Source: Sporosarcina psychrophila (lineage in GTDB: Bacteria; Bacillota; Bacilli; Bacillales_A; Planococcaceae). Taken from it: a stretch of 64,000 nt of DNA. Below the pieces are notes generated by a model. It searched no databases, was not told where the DNA came from, and saw only the letters and a list, made by a program, of their open reading frames with translations. Location of the stretch: positions 394,501 through 458,500 of the forward strand of contig NZ_CP014616.1 of the NCBI RefSeq assembly GCF_001590685.1, given 5' to 3'. A program made the translations under genes and the position numbers. This document shows, in pieces, positions 16,704 to 25,897 of the stretch (position 1 is the stretch's first letter; each line of letters opens with the position of its first letter).

Positions 16704-18042
16704 GTACACGCATGAAGTTTGCGAAACTATGCAAGTACATGTACAAATTGACCAAAATCCATATGAGCTTTCAGTTGAAAGTTTATATGAGATGGCCGCA
16801 AGAATTAACAAAAAACGTTCTTTTTTATTCGTCAGTAAAGTACTCGGGAAACATATTTCTATTCCGCCTCAACTGCCCTTGATTGCATCAGCATTGCTGG
16901 CCTCTGCTTATTATGAAGGTAAGACAAGCAAACAAATGCCTGGAAAAGAACAGCTCATCGAAGCAGTTAAGGACGGTTCCACTAAAAACTTGCAAACAGC
17001 ATATTCAATTGTACAGGAACTACACTGTCAACTTGATGAGCCGGTTGTGTTTATCGGTTTTGCGGAAACGGCAACGGCCCTCGGTCATGGCGTTTTTGAC
17101 TGTTTTTCGGATGCTACCTACATTCATTCGACTAGAGAAATGCTTGCTGATGAAGAGGTGACGCTCTACTTTGAAGAAGAGCATTCTCACGCTACAGATC
17201 AGCGTTGCTATGCACCGGAACAGTATTTGAATAATGACCACTCGATTTGTCTGGTAGATGATGAAATTACGACAGGCAAGACAGCATTGAATATCATCGC
17301 TTCTATTCAAAAGCGTTTTCCACGTAAGGAATACACAATACTATCCCTGTTGGACTGGCGAAGTGTAGAAGATCAGCAACGATTGAAGGCATTTGAGAAA
17401 TTGCATGATGTACGCATCACGACGTATGCTTTATTGACGGGAACAATCCAATTAGAAGGCACACCTGGTTTAGCTGAAGATGCCAGTGTCATTGACGAAT
17501 TGGTTGTTAAAGTTCCCGATTTTGAGAGAATCAGTCTGAAGTCATTGCCTATCCCTCTTCCTCACTATCCTTATTCTTCAATTGATTCTTTTGGATTTAA
17601 AAATGATTCAAGTTATTTGTCTCTGACTGGTAGATTCGGTATCTCGTCGGACAACAAAGAGGATGTTGAAGCATACTGTCAGAGTGCAGGAGAATATTTG
17701 AGGAAGTATCGGACAGGAAAACGGACATTATGTTTAGGTACTGGGGAATTCATGCATATCCCCATGAAAACGGCTGTTTACATGGGCGAAGGTGTATCTT
17801 ATCATTCAACAACGAGAAGCCCGATATTCCCAATTGACCGAGAAGGTTATCCGATAAAAAGTCGAATGGCTTTTGAAAGTCCTGAAGATCCAGCAACTAT
17901 GAATTATGCATATAATGTATCCGACATGGAATACGATGAAGTCTTTTTATTTTTTGAACGTCCTATAGATGACAACAGGCTTGAACCGATATTACGCCAG
18001 TTCAAAGGATTACCTGCAATCTATATTGTAGACTTCACTTGA
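16666..18042 (+). CDS. Phosphoribosyltransferase-domain protein with TRSP-type C-terminus
   Basis: A 458-residue protein. The PRPP-binding loop is clear as ICLVDDEITTGKTALN (about residues 198-213), with an upstream PVVFIGFAETATALGHG strand-loop typical of PRTases. The C-terminal third (YHSTTRSP with PTD-like segments) fits the TRSP domain that accompanies this PRTase in Ter clusters. It starts 38 nt inside the lyase gene, with GGGGTG upstream, so translation is coupled. It probably transfers or removes a ribose-phosphate group on an unknown metabolite. Confidence 0.8.
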   Translation: MKTLHSSIYYPSRYTHEVCETMQVHVQIDQNPYELSVESLYEMAARINKKRSFLFVSKVLGKHISIPPQLPLIASALLASAYYEGKTSKQMPGKEQLIEAVKDGSTKNLQTAYSIVQELHCQLDEPVVFIGFAETATALGHGVFDCFSDATYIHSTREMLADEEVTLYFEEEHSHATDQRCYAPEQYLNNDHSICLVDDEITTGKTALNIIASIQKRFPRKEYTILSLLDWRSVEDQQRLKAFEKLHDVRITTYALLTGTIQLEGTPGLAEDASVIDELVVKVPDFERISLKSLPIPLPHYPYSSIDSFGFKNDSSYLSLTGRFGISSDNKEDVEAYCQSAGEYLRKYRTGKRTLCLGTGEFMHIPMKTAVYMGEGVSYHSTTRSPIFPIDREGYPIKSRMAFESPEDPATMNYAYNVSDMEYDEVFLFFERPIDDNRLEPILRQFKGLPAIYIVDFT

Positions 18043-18058
18043 AAGGTGTGAGTAGAAA

Positions 18059-19171
18059 ATGCAACAATTGACTAAAACAGTGACTGGAAGTTATTCATCT
18101 GAAGATGTCGTTTTTCTATTGAAAGATCTGTCAGATGCGAGCCTTGAAAGAAGCCTGAATGAACGGGAAGAGGCTATTCAAGGCGGCGCCCATTATTCGG
18201 AAATGCTTCCCATTGAATATGAGCCAACCGAAGCCTATTTAAATCTTTTTTACGAGTCACTCAATACTTCAAAGCGAAAAGTAGCAACAGCGGTCGGCGC
18301 AGTTTCGGAACTCCTCATTGAGAAAAAAGGGAAGGAACTTGTTCTTGTTTCCCTTGCGAGGGCTGGGACGCCGATAGGTATCTTGATGAAACGTTATATT
18401 AATGCGGTATATGGGTTGAATTTACCGCATTATAGCATATCGATCATTCGAGGACGTGGCATCGATGAAAATGCGATGCTGTATATTACGAGTCAACATC
18501 CTGATAAGCGCGTCGTTTTTGTCGACGGTTGGACTGGTAAAGGTGCGATATCTATGGAGCTGACAAAGTCTGTGGAGTCGTTTAAAGAAAAATATGGTAT
18601 CCTACTGGACGACGAACTCGTTGTATTGGCGGATCCGGGTCACTGCTCTTCCTTATATGGGACGCGAGAGGACTTTCTAATCCCTAGCGCCTGTTTGAAT
18701 TCAACAGTATCAGGCCTAGTTAGCCGAACGGTTCTGAACAGCCGCTGGATAGGAGCGACGGATTTCCACGGAGCGAAATTCTATTCGGAACTTCAGGATA
18801 AAGATGTATCGAATCATCATATTGATGTCATTACGGCAGAATTTGAAGCGGCAGCAACGTTAATCGAAGCGGCGAAAGAAGCTTTAAAGAAAACAGATAT
18901 GAACCCGACATGGCAGGGAATGAAAACAATTGCATCAATTCAGAAGCACTACGGCATTGAAAATGTGAATCTCATCAAACCTGGTGTTGGAGAGACGACA
19001 CGTGTTCTTTTACGACGTCTACCATGGAAGATATTAGTTAAGGATTTAAACGATGTGCGGCTTAAACATATTTTCCAACTTGCAAAGGAAAGAGCTGTAC
19101 CTGTGGAGGTTTATGAACAGATGACTTATACTTGTTGTGGACTTATCAAACCGTTGGAGAAAAAAGTATGA
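18059..19171 (+). CDS. StiP-family protein: PRTase-like domain plus PELOTA-type domain
   Basis: A 370-residue protein. The N-terminal two thirds carry a PRTase-like fold: LVSLARAGTPIGILMKRY and the loop VVFVDGWTGKGAIS (about residues 158-171). The C-terminal part (from about residue 290) matches the PELOTA-like RNA-binding domain associated with it. Databases often call this family 'cysteine protease StiP', a name the sequence does not explain. It follows the TRSP-PRTase gene after 16 nt and overlaps the HAD gene by 4 nt (ATGA), so all are one operon. The substrate is unknown. Confidence 0.75.
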   Translation: MQQLTKTVTGSYSSEDVVFLLKDLSDASLERSLNEREEAIQGGAHYSEMLPIEYEPTEAYLNLFYESLNTSKRKVATAVGAVSELLIEKKGKELVLVSLARAGTPIGILMKRYINAVYGLNLPHYSISIIRGRGIDENAMLYITSQHPDKRVVFVDGWTGKGAISMELTKSVESFKEKYGILLDDELVVLADPGHCSSLYGTREDFLIPSACLNSTVSGLVSRTVLNSRWIGATDFHGAKFYSELQDKDVSNHHIDVITAEFEAAATLIEAAKEALKKTDMNPTWQGMKTIASIQKHYGIENVNLIKPGVGETTRVLLRRLPWKILVKDLNDVRLKHIFQLAKERAVPVEVYEQMTYTCCGLIKPLEKKV

Positions 19172-19971
19172 TGTTCGCAAGCGATTTAGATGGAACACTT
19201 ATTTATTCGAACCGGCGCTTTGGCGAGGAAACCTTGAATGTATCTGTTCGTAATATTGAAGTATATAATGGAAGAGACATTTCATTCATGACAGAAAAAG
19301 CGATTGCGCTATTACGCGAACTGTCCGATGAGATGATGTTTGTTCCTGTAACGACAAGAACAATTGAACAGTATAATCGAGTCTCACTATTTCATGAAGA
19401 AATACGTCCTACATACGCGATTACTTGTAATGGCGGCGTTGTGCTGAAAGATGGACATATAGATACGCACTGGCAGGATTATATCCGTACTAAAATAGAT
19501 GGAAGTACCGCTTCAGTGGATGATGTGAAGCGGAAAATAGAAGAGACTGCGGATGCGTCTTGGTTGAAATCCATTCGTGTGGTAGAGCGATTTTTTGTGT
19601 ACTTGATTATTGACCCACCGCTATCAGCTGAGCGGATCAATTATTATTCACAGTGGGCGGCAGCGCATGACTGGGCATTTTCAGTTCAAGGCAGAAAAGT
19701 TTACTTCATTCCATCATTCATCAATAAATGGGATGCGGTGGACTATGTTGCAAAAAAAGAAGGAAAGCAAACGGTTTATACGGCAGGGGATTCCAATTTG
19801 GATGTCTGCTTGATTGAACAGGCGGAGTTTGGTCTGATACCACGGCACGGGGAAGCGGCAGCTAAATTTGGTCATCTAGGACTGACACAAAAAACAGGGA
19901 TTTTGGCATCGGAGGAAATCATTGAAGCTATTCTTTCGAAGCGTCTCCAATTAACTCCTGGAATCCGTTGA
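19168..19971 (+). CDS. HAD-superfamily hydrolase of the Ter biosynthetic module
   Basis: A 267-residue HAD protein with nucleophile motif ASDLDGTLIYS close to the N-terminus, motif II in VPVTTRTIEQ, and motif IV AGDSNLDVCLI (about residues 209-219). It resembles sucrose-phosphatase/Cof-type phosphatases. ATG 19168 overlaps the upstream stop by 4 nt; the longer frame from 19132 lies within the upstream gene and is rejected. In the predicted pathway it would remove a phosphate from the product of the PRTase/lyase enzymes. Confidence 0.85.
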   Translation: MMFASDLDGTLIYSNRRFGEETLNVSVRNIEVYNGRDISFMTEKAIALLRELSDEMMFVPVTTRTIEQYNRVSLFHEEIRPTYAITCNGGVVLKDGHIDTHWQDYIRTKIDGSTASVDDVKRKIEETADASWLKSIRVVERFFVYLIIDPPLSAERINYYSQWAAAHDWAFSVQGRKVYFIPSFINKWDAVDYVAKKEGKQTVYTAGDSNLDVCLIEQAEFGLIPRHGEAAAKFGHLGLTQKTGILASEEIIEAILSKRLQLTPGIR

Positions 19972-20031
19972 CGATATCGGACTACGCCCCTTCCATTGAC
20001 GCAAAAAAATAGGTGATTGGGGGGAGTGAAG

Positions 20032-21660
20032 ATGATAAGGAAACTGATACTTAAGAAGGTTGAATACTCGAATTGGGCAACCGAACTCAGCAAGCCAATT
20101 GCTACCCGCCCTGATTATCAATTGGGAGAAGAACGTATACAATACAGTCAGATTGCTACACGTATTGTCGGATCAGGTTTTGATGAAACAGAATATATGA
20201 TTGAATTATACACAGCGAGCCAGGCCCCTGGTGTGTATGTATTATCTGAAACACTTGATAAGAACATGCCACCAGAACGATTTCAAGCCATCCAGCGAAT
20301 TTATGATCTTATTCAGGAAAAACCGAATCTATCGATTAACCGCTTTGTAGCTTTTTTGGAGGGGGCACAGTTGCTTCCAAAATACGGCGAAGACCCTGAT
20401 TTCAATAGATTAATCCGGTCAACACTCATTGAGGTATTTGAACTATTCAAGAAAAATCATGCGGGTGCATTTCATCATCCGGAATTCCGACGAGTTTTTC
20501 TTGATATCATCAAATGGACGTGGAATCATATTGATCCATGGGTCAAGGGAACACCGATCGATAAGGATATCCCACACATTATCTGGTACGGCGATATGAA
20601 CAAAAGTCAGATGTATTTTCTGTTCTATACAATCTTATTGGGAATGGATGTTGTCATTCTTCATCCGGAAGGAAAAGACGATTTTAAAGAGCTTGATCCT
20701 GACAACAACTGGTCCTTCTTGACGGAATATCCGACCACCATGAAAATCCAACCTTTTCCGCAAGAAGAACCGAAACGACAAGGGACAGTCGCATACCGTG
20801 CTTCGAAAGAAATCGATCACGTACTTCACCATGAAGGTTCTGCTTATTATAAGCCATGGCAATTCCGCAACCATCTCCCCGTGGCAGTTACATTAAAAAC
20901 GACATATGACGAGATTTTTCTATTGGCGAAAGAAAAGGCATTTATACGACCAAATTTCTCTGCCAATGGGGATGAAGTGAAGATACCCGCATTGTTCGCG
21001 AAAGTTTCCGGCGTTTCAACCAGCCGAAAAGAATATTGGGATAAAATGCATCGGCTCACTAGCCAACCGAATTGTGTAGTAGTGAAAAAATTCCCATTCA
21101 TACAAGAAACGAAAGCGAATAACCAATATCATTACCAGCATGCACTTGGCAAAGATGGTCGTTTGGTCCCGGAAAAAATGATGCAAAGCAACTGGTGGCA
21201 GTACGGTCAACTACATGACGGTGCTCAACTAGGACTCGCGGCGGCCATTTCAAGGATTTGCGCCCATTCGAAGATGAAGGCACAACCGGGGGAAACACCG
21301 GAACAAGTCTCTCTCTATTTGTTCACACAGGCAACTTCCATACCGGAAGAATTGATCAACCTTTTGCAAACGTTTGATTATGCGCAAGAGGTTCCAAAAG
21401 TGATTTTATATAACAATGAAGTTAATGGTATTTTGTCTAGGGCAGATGCAGCATTACTGTTACTGTTGAATGAAATTGGACTTGATATTATCTTATATAA
21501 TCCACCCGGTCACAATGATCTGGAGCACTTTATTGGGAAAGAATATTTTGATCATCATATGCTGGAAGACATGGTGTTCGATCTATCCTTTCAGGAGAAT
21601 AAAAAGGATGCATCAATTGTAAGCGGTTTTTTAAATCGACTTTTTAACGGAAGGGATTGA
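20032..21660 (+). CDS. yceG: YceG-family component of the Ter biosynthetic module
   Basis: A 542-residue protein resembling B. subtilis YceG (about 537 aa). The family has two related alpha/beta halves, seen here around DIPHIIWYGDMNKSQMYFLF with MDVVILHPEGKDDF, and again around PKVILYNNEVNGILSRADAA with LDIILYNPPGHNDLE near the C-terminus. It is annotated generally as a putative component of a biosynthetic module; no reaction is established. ATG 20032 has GGGGGAG 5 nt upstream. It lies 60 nt after the HAD gene and is coupled to telA downstream. Confidence 0.85.
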   Translation: MIRKLILKKVEYSNWATELSKPIATRPDYQLGEERIQYSQIATRIVGSGFDETEYMIELYTASQAPGVYVLSETLDKNMPPERFQAIQRIYDLIQEKPNLSINRFVAFLEGAQLLPKYGEDPDFNRLIRSTLIEVFELFKKNHAGAFHHPEFRRVFLDIIKWTWNHIDPWVKGTPIDKDIPHIIWYGDMNKSQMYFLFYTILLGMDVVILHPEGKDDFKELDPDNNWSFLTEYPTTMKIQPFPQEEPKRQGTVAYRASKEIDHVLHHEGSAYYKPWQFRNHLPVAVTLKTTYDEIFLLAKEKAFIRPNFSANGDEVKIPALFAKVSGVSTSRKEYWDKMHRLTSQPNCVVVKKFPFIQETKANNQYHYQHALGKDGRLVPEKMMQSNWWQYGQLHDGAQLGLAAAISRICAHSKMKAQPGETPEQVSLYLFTQATSIPEELINLLQTFDYAQEVPKVILYNNEVNGILSRADAALLLLLNEIGLDIILYNPPGHNDLEHFIGKEYFDHHMLEDMVFDLSFQENKKDASIVSGFLNRLFNGRD

Positions 21661-21665
21661 ATGGC

Positions 21666-22736
21666 ATGGAAGAAACAAAGAATTATGAAGTGGAAGTATT
21701 GACGGAAAACAAAGCGGAAGCACTACGCTTACAGTTACGACAGGATCCAGAGGTTCAAAATTTAGTCCGGTCAATCGATACTAGAAACCAGACCGGATTA
21801 TTAGAATTTGGGAAAGAACCGGCCGTTGAAATTTCCACTTTTGCTGATCGCATATTGGCTTCCATGCGTTCATCGAGTGTAACTGATTCAGGCGAGATGT
21901 TGAAACAACTTGGGAAAACGATGGATAAATTCGATAAAAATGACTTTGACGAGCCAAAAGGTTTTTTGGGCAAGTTTTTCAAGCGTGGAGATAAATTAAT
22001 TGAAAAAGTGTTCGGCAAATACCAAACGCTCGGCAAGGAAATCGAAGGCATACACATCGAAATTTCAAAGTATAAAGACGAAATGATTCGTTCAACGACC
22101 AATATGGACGAAATGTATGACCAAAACTATAACTATTACATGGCACTTGAAAAGTATGTTGTAGCTGGGCAGATTAAAGCTGAAGAGCTGCGGGCGCTCG
22201 TTCCAGGTCTTGAACAAAGATCAGCAGGCGGCGATCAATTAGCGCAGATGGAATTAGATACTATGAATAATGCGATACAGTCGCTTGAAGAGCGGGTCTA
22301 TGACCTTGAAATGGCAAGAATGGTCGCGTTGCAGACAGCACCCCAGCTCCGGGTCTTACAACGCGGTAATACGAAACTTATTGGGAAAATCAATTCTGCA
22401 TTCATTACAACGATTCCAATATTTAAAAACGGTATCATCCAAGCGGTTGCTGCGAAACGTCAAAAACTTGTGGCAGATTCTATGGATGAACTTGATAAAA
22501 GAACAAATGAAATGTTACTAAAAAACTCGCAGAATATCGCTAGACAAAGTGTGGAAATTGCCCGTACTGCAGGAGGTCCGAGTATTAAAATTGAAACGAT
22601 TGAAGAAAGTTGGAGCACAATCGTGAAAGGGCTCGAGGAAACGAGAGCTATTGAAGATGAAAACAAACGTACAAGGGAAGATGGCATGAAACGGATTGCA
22701 CAGCTACAGGACAGTATGAAAAATTTCGGTAAGTGA
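21666..22736 (+). CDS. yceH: TelA/KlaA/YceH toxic-anion resistance protein
   Basis: A 356-residue, strongly helical and charged protein, probably coiled-coil over much of its length, matching the TelA family. Recognisable blocks are KFFKRGDKLIEKVFGKYQTL (about residues 101-120) and YDLEMARMVALQTAPQLRVL (about 218-237). TelA proteins are linked to tellurite, bacteriocin and antibiotic tolerance by an unknown mechanism and occur next to yceG in B. subtilis. ATG 21666 lies 5 nt after the yceG stop; the 3' end overlaps the frame of the next gene, whose SD lies in it. Confidence 0.85.
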   Translation: MEETKNYEVEVLTENKAEALRLQLRQDPEVQNLVRSIDTRNQTGLLEFGKEPAVEISTFADRILASMRSSSVTDSGEMLKQLGKTMDKFDKNDFDEPKGFLGKFFKRGDKLIEKVFGKYQTLGKEIEGIHIEISKYKDEMIRSTTNMDEMYDQNYNYYMALEKYVVAGQIKAEELRALVPGLEQRSAGGDQLAQMELDTMNNAIQSLEERVYDLEMARMVALQTAPQLRVLQRGNTKLIGKINSAFITTIPIFKNGIIQAVAAKRQKLVADSMDELDKRTNEMLLKNSQNIARQSVEIARTAGGPSIKIETIEESWSTIVKGLEETRAIEDENKRTREDGMKRIAQLQDSMKNFGK

Positions 22737-22750
22737 CTGGAGGAACCGAT

Positions 22751-23365
22751 ATGATCGAACTGAAGAAAAAAGGGCAGTCCATAAATTTAACGAAAAAAGG
22801 AAATGATGTAGGTGAGATTCTAGTTAACTTGAACTGGAATCAAAACTCCAAAGCGGCTAAAAGTGGCGGATTCCTATCCTCGCTGTTTGGTGGCGGACAG
22901 AAAAACTTTGATTTAGATCTTGGTTGCCTGTATGAATTGAATTCAGGAGAAAAGGGCTGTGTTCAGGCACTAGGTAATGCTTTTGGTTCGTTGAAAGATG
23001 GTCCATATATTCAGCTTGACCATGACGATCGTACGGGGGCTTCGACAGGCGGAGAAAATCTACGTATCAACGGTTCCCGTATTAAAGATATTAAACGCGT
23101 GCTTGTGTATGCATTCATTTATGAGGGCGCTGCAAATTGGTCAGAAGCGGGCGGGATCGTCAAGTTGACATACGGCGGTGGAGAAGATATTGTCGTCAAG
23201 CTTGATGAGCACCGCAACGGACAAATTATGTGTGCAATTGCAATGATTGAAAATGTACAAAACGAGACGTTTAGCGTCAAAAGACTTGTCGACTATTTTC
23301 CAGGGCATGCCAAGATGGACCAGGCTTATGGATGGGGAATGAGTTGGCAAGCTGGTTCGAAGTAA
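22751..23365 (+). CDS. TerD-domain protein 4 (TerA-like)
   Basis: A 204-residue TerD-fold protein more divergent than the other three. It has KKGQSINLTKKG, a FDLDLGCLYEL acidic strand and LDHDDRTGASTGGENLRI in place of the GEGDGDDEQ loop. It carries GGFLSSLFGGGQ near residue 43, a glycine-rich insertion at the same place as in TerD 1. It resembles the TerA subgroup. ATG 22751 follows GGAGG. It is the last gene of the cluster and is followed by a perfect 46-nt palindrome. Confidence 0.85.
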   Translation: MIELKKKGQSINLTKKGNDVGEILVNLNWNQNSKAAKSGGFLSSLFGGGQKNFDLDLGCLYELNSGEKGCVQALGNAFGSLKDGPYIQLDHDDRTGASTGGENLRINGSRIKDIKRVLVYAFIYEGAANWSEAGGIVKLTYGGGEDIVVKLDEHRNGQIMCAIAMIENVQNETFSVKRLVDYFPGHAKMDQAYGWGMSWQAGSK

Positions 23366-23375
23366 AATCGGTATC

Positions 23376-23421
23376 TACTAAAAATGACCAGACATCAATT
23401 GATGTCTGGTCATTTTTAGTA
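23376..23421. terminator. Perfect 46-nt palindrome, bidirectional terminator
   Basis: Bases 23376-23421 form a perfect palindrome centred on AATT, with ACTAAAAATGACCAGACATC as one arm. It has an A-run and a T-run at symmetrical positions, so it can act on both strands. It lies between the convergent Ter cluster and the yitT gene. Confidence 0.85.
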
Positions 23422-23541
23422 CTGTATATGTTGAACAAATGAACACCTATGTTAACTGAGTGAAGGCGCCTTACAAGGGGGGGCAGGCATCCCCGAGCGC
23501 CGTAGCGGTGTTGAAGGGAATCTTTATTTCAACTTATATGG
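23422..23541 (+). repeat. MITE-like dispersed repeat, copy B (short form)
   Basis: Starts CTGTATATGTTGAACAAATG and ends TTCAACTTATATGG, again near-inverted ends. It keeps AAGGCGCCTTACA, GGCAGGCATCCCCGAGCGCC and GTGTTGAAGGGAATC but lacks most of the central hairpin part found in copy A, so it is an internally deleted form. It abuts the palindromic terminator. Confidence 0.65.
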
Positions 23542-23558
23542 AATTCAGTGTTATAGGT

Positions 23559-24416
23559 TTATTTAACTTGATCGCCTTCACGTCTAAAGAATCCGTAAAC
23601 ACCAGCAGTTTGAACAATATTCGTAAACGCATTTGGATCTATTTCATTAATTATTTTTTCCAAATCATATAATTCATAACGAGTGATCACAAGATAAAGC
23701 ATATGCTTATCCTCTTTTGAATACGCACCTTTTGCGGGAAGAATCGTTATGCCACGTACCATTTTCTGATGAATCGCATGCTGTAATTCGTCTGCCTTTT
23801 GTGTAACAATCATTGCGGTCACTTTTTCGTGACGTGTATGGAGTGCGTCAATCACAACTGTAGTTACATACAATGCTAACATCGTATATAATGCGTTTTC
23901 CGGTTCATACAGAAAACCTGCCAAGACGATTATGATACCGTTCAGCAGTAAAAAATAGGTTCCAATAGGCTTATCTTGTAAGCGTGATAGGACCATAGCG
24001 ATAATATCCATTCCGCCTGTAGATGCCCCAAGTTTCATCGAAATCCCAACTCCTACACCTGCAATTACACCGCCAAACACGGCATTTAGAATAATATCGT
24101 TTGATAGAGATAGGACAGGTAAGAGTTCTAAGAAAATTGTAACAAAGATAACGGAAACGATGCTATAGATGGTAAATCCTTTACCTACTTTGTACCATCC
24201 TAATATAAAGACGGGAATATTGAATAGTAACAATAATATTCCTGTACTAATCTCAACGCCGATGAAATCATTTAATACACTAGATGTCAGTTGCGCAGCA
24301 CCCGCAAATCCGCTGGCATAGACATTTGCATTGATTAAAAAGAAGTTAAGCGAGATTGCAAGTAACAAGGAACCAAAGATAACGACAATAATGCGTTTTG
24401 CTTCTAAGAAAAACAT
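23559..24416 (-). CDS. YitT family membrane protein (DUF161/DUF2179)
   Basis: A 285-residue protein with five to six N-terminal membrane helices and a cytosolic C-terminal DUF2179 domain (about residues 215-280, including RGITILPAKGAYSKEDKHML and a YELYDLEKIINEIDPNAFTN block). The family is very common in Bacillota with several paralogues per genome; its function is not settled. The start ATG has GGAGGTTG upstream. It is monocistronic, with the bidirectional palindrome downstream and a copy of the dispersed repeat on either side. Confidence 0.85.
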   Translation of the reverse strand: MFFLEAKRIIVVIFGSLLLAISLNFFLINANVYASGFAGAAQLTSSVLNDFIGVEISTGILLLLFNIPVFILGWYKVGKGFTIYSIVSVIFVTIFLELLPVLSLSNDIILNAVFGGVIAGVGVGISMKLGASTGGMDIIAMVLSRLQDKPIGTYFLLLNGIIIVLAGFLYEPENALYTMLALYVTTVVIDALHTRHEKVTAMIVTQKADELQHAIHQKMVRGITILPAKGAYSKEDKHMLYLVITRYELYDLEKIINEIDPNAFTNIVQTAGVYGFFRREGDQVK

Positions 24417-24623
24417 GACAACCTCCTGTTGTTTTCAATAAAGATGAAATAACTTGTTAGAACTTCCATTGTAACGAACCATATATAGAAATGGTACCCT
24501 TAAACGTTTGATGAAATTCCTGTTGGAGGGAATTTATGTTGTGTTTGATGAGAGTGGGGAGGGGAAGTACTGCTAGCATTATTAAAAAGCTGTCCTTATA
24601 GCATGTATATGGCGGGAATTGTA

Positions 24624-24780
24624 TTTTATAAGTTGACGTAAAGAATACCATTGAATTCGCTGTGGCGCTCGGGGATGCCCCCACGATAAGCCAGTAGAAA
24701 AACCACTAGCCGATCTCGTGGCTCCAGCTATTCCTGTTAAGGCGCATTCGCTTAGTTTATGTAGGTATTCAGTTGTTCAC
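24624..24780 (-). repeat. MITE-like dispersed repeat, copy C (inverted, long form)
   Basis: Read on the minus strand it begins GTGAACAACTGAATACC and has GCGCCTTAACAGGAATAGC, a central GGCTTATCGTGGG hairpin part, GGCATCCCCGAGCGCC and AGCGAATTCAATGG, ending near GTCAACTTATAAAA. It shares the layout of copy A, including the central part missing from copy B. Confidence 0.65.
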
Positions 24781-24838
24781 CATTTTTAGTTTTCGCAATT
24801 AGGGGGGACCATTTGGTTTACCTATACGAGGGGGTACT

Positions 24839-24872
24839 GAAAAAAGAGCATAAAAGCTATGCTCTTTTTTCA
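24839..24872 (-). terminator. Terminator of the thi operon
   Basis: A 12-bp stem, AAAAAAGAGCAT with ATGCTCTTTTTT, surrounds a short loop and lies 9 nt beyond the thiF stop. On the minus strand it ends in a T-run. Confidence 0.85.
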
Positions 24873-24880
24873 TTCAACAA

Positions 24881-25897
24881 TTATCCTAGCAACCCGGCAG
24901 CAATTTTCTTCGCAGTTACAATATCTTTCGTTCCATGTACAAGCATGCGACCGTCACGGAACAGCACGATGCGGTGACCGTTGTATTCACAGGCGACGAG
25001 ATGCGGGTTGTGAATTAATTTTGAGACGCTTCCGCGAATTGATTCGGCAAAAGGGAGGAGTTCAAACTTTCTACTTTTAGGCCAAGATAATTGAACGGTG
25101 TCACGTCCACAAAGCACCGCTGTTTTCATAGACTCACGAGCAGAAAGGAACGGATATACTGCATTTTCGGAACAACTTGGGCAACCGGCTTTCTTCATGC
25201 TTGCAACTCCAATTGAAGCGCGGTCGCCTGTCCATAAATCAGCAGATTCGAGTTTCGGTCCAAAAGGTGTTCCCGTTATATATTTCAACACGTCAGTAAC
25301 TTGCCGAGCCGCTGTAGTAACCACAACCGGGCTGATGACGCCGACTGTATCACATGTTAATGTCTGTGATGGCAATGTTTCTAGCAAGCAATGTAGACAC
25401 GGCTGGTTGTCTTGAATGCCAATCGGAAACGTTAGGCCATAACTTCCGACACATGCCCCCATGAAAAAGGGGATGCCGAGTTTCAGCGCTGCATCGTTCG
25501 CTAGCAGCCGTGTTTCAATATTGTCTGTTGCATCCAATACTAAATCATGGTCGGTCATTAGATCGAGGACGTTTTGTGGCGTTACATCGACTACAATACC
25601 TGTTATAGCTACATCGCTATTAATCGCCGTCAATCGTTTCTCCGCCGCAACTGCTTTTGGCAATTGCTCAATGACGTCTTGTTCCGTATACAATTGCTGG
25701 CGATGCAGATTGGTCGACTCGATAATATCCCGGTCCACAATCGTTACACGTCCAACGCCTGCACGGACGAGCATTTCGGCACCGGATGAGCCAAGCGCGC
25801 CGGCACCTAATATGAAAATACTAGTTTTACGAATCCTTTTTTGGCCGACATCGCCAATTGGAGCGAATAATGCCTGACGTGAATATTTTTCAATCAA
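24881..25897 (-). CDS. thiF: Sulfur-carrier adenylyltransferase ThiF
   Basis: A 338-residue E1-like enzyme that adenylates the ThiS C-terminus for thiazole formation. The nucleotide-binding motif [19 protein letters not shown] is at about residues 31-49 and the acidic [13 protein letters not shown] follows. Zinc cysteine pairs are seen as CLHC (about 182-185) and CPSC. It begins with TTG (25897) overlapping the thiG stop by 4 nt, so it is translationally coupled. A ~60-residue C-terminal extension fits Bacillus ThiF/MoeB-type proteins. It could also serve molybdopterin synthesis, but the context favours thiamin. Confidence 0.9.
   Translation of the reverse strand: MIEKYSRQALFAPIGDVGQKRIRKTSIFILGAGALGSSGAEMLVRAGVGRVTIVDRDIIESTNLHRQQLYTEQDVIEQLPKAVAAEKRLTAINSDVAITGIVVDVTPQNVLDLMTDHDLVLDATDNIETRLLANDAALKLGIPFFMGACVGSYGLTFPIGIQDNQPCLHCLLETLPSQTLTCDTVGVISPVVVTTAARQVTDVLKYITGTPFGPKLESADLWTGDRASIGVASMKKAGCPSCSENAVYPFLSARESMKTAVLCGRDTVQLSWPKSRKFELLPFAESIRGSVSKLIHNPHLVACEYNGHRIVLFRDGRMLVHGTKDIVTAKKIAAGLLG

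Larger units (their letters stand above)
24417..24880. other. Intergenic region yitT-thiF
   Basis: About 464 bp. It contains an inverted copy of the MITE-like repeat (24624-24780) and the terminator of the thi operon (24839-24872). The 200 bp next to yitT hold its presumed promoter, which I could not locate with confidence. No gene was found. Confidence 0.5.

Noticed and set aside
12583..23365. Ter cluster as a new anti-phage island
   Set aside because: TerD clusters have been linked to phage inhibition, but there are no mobility genes, and relatives carry core parts of it in the chromosome; a general stress role is the safer reading.
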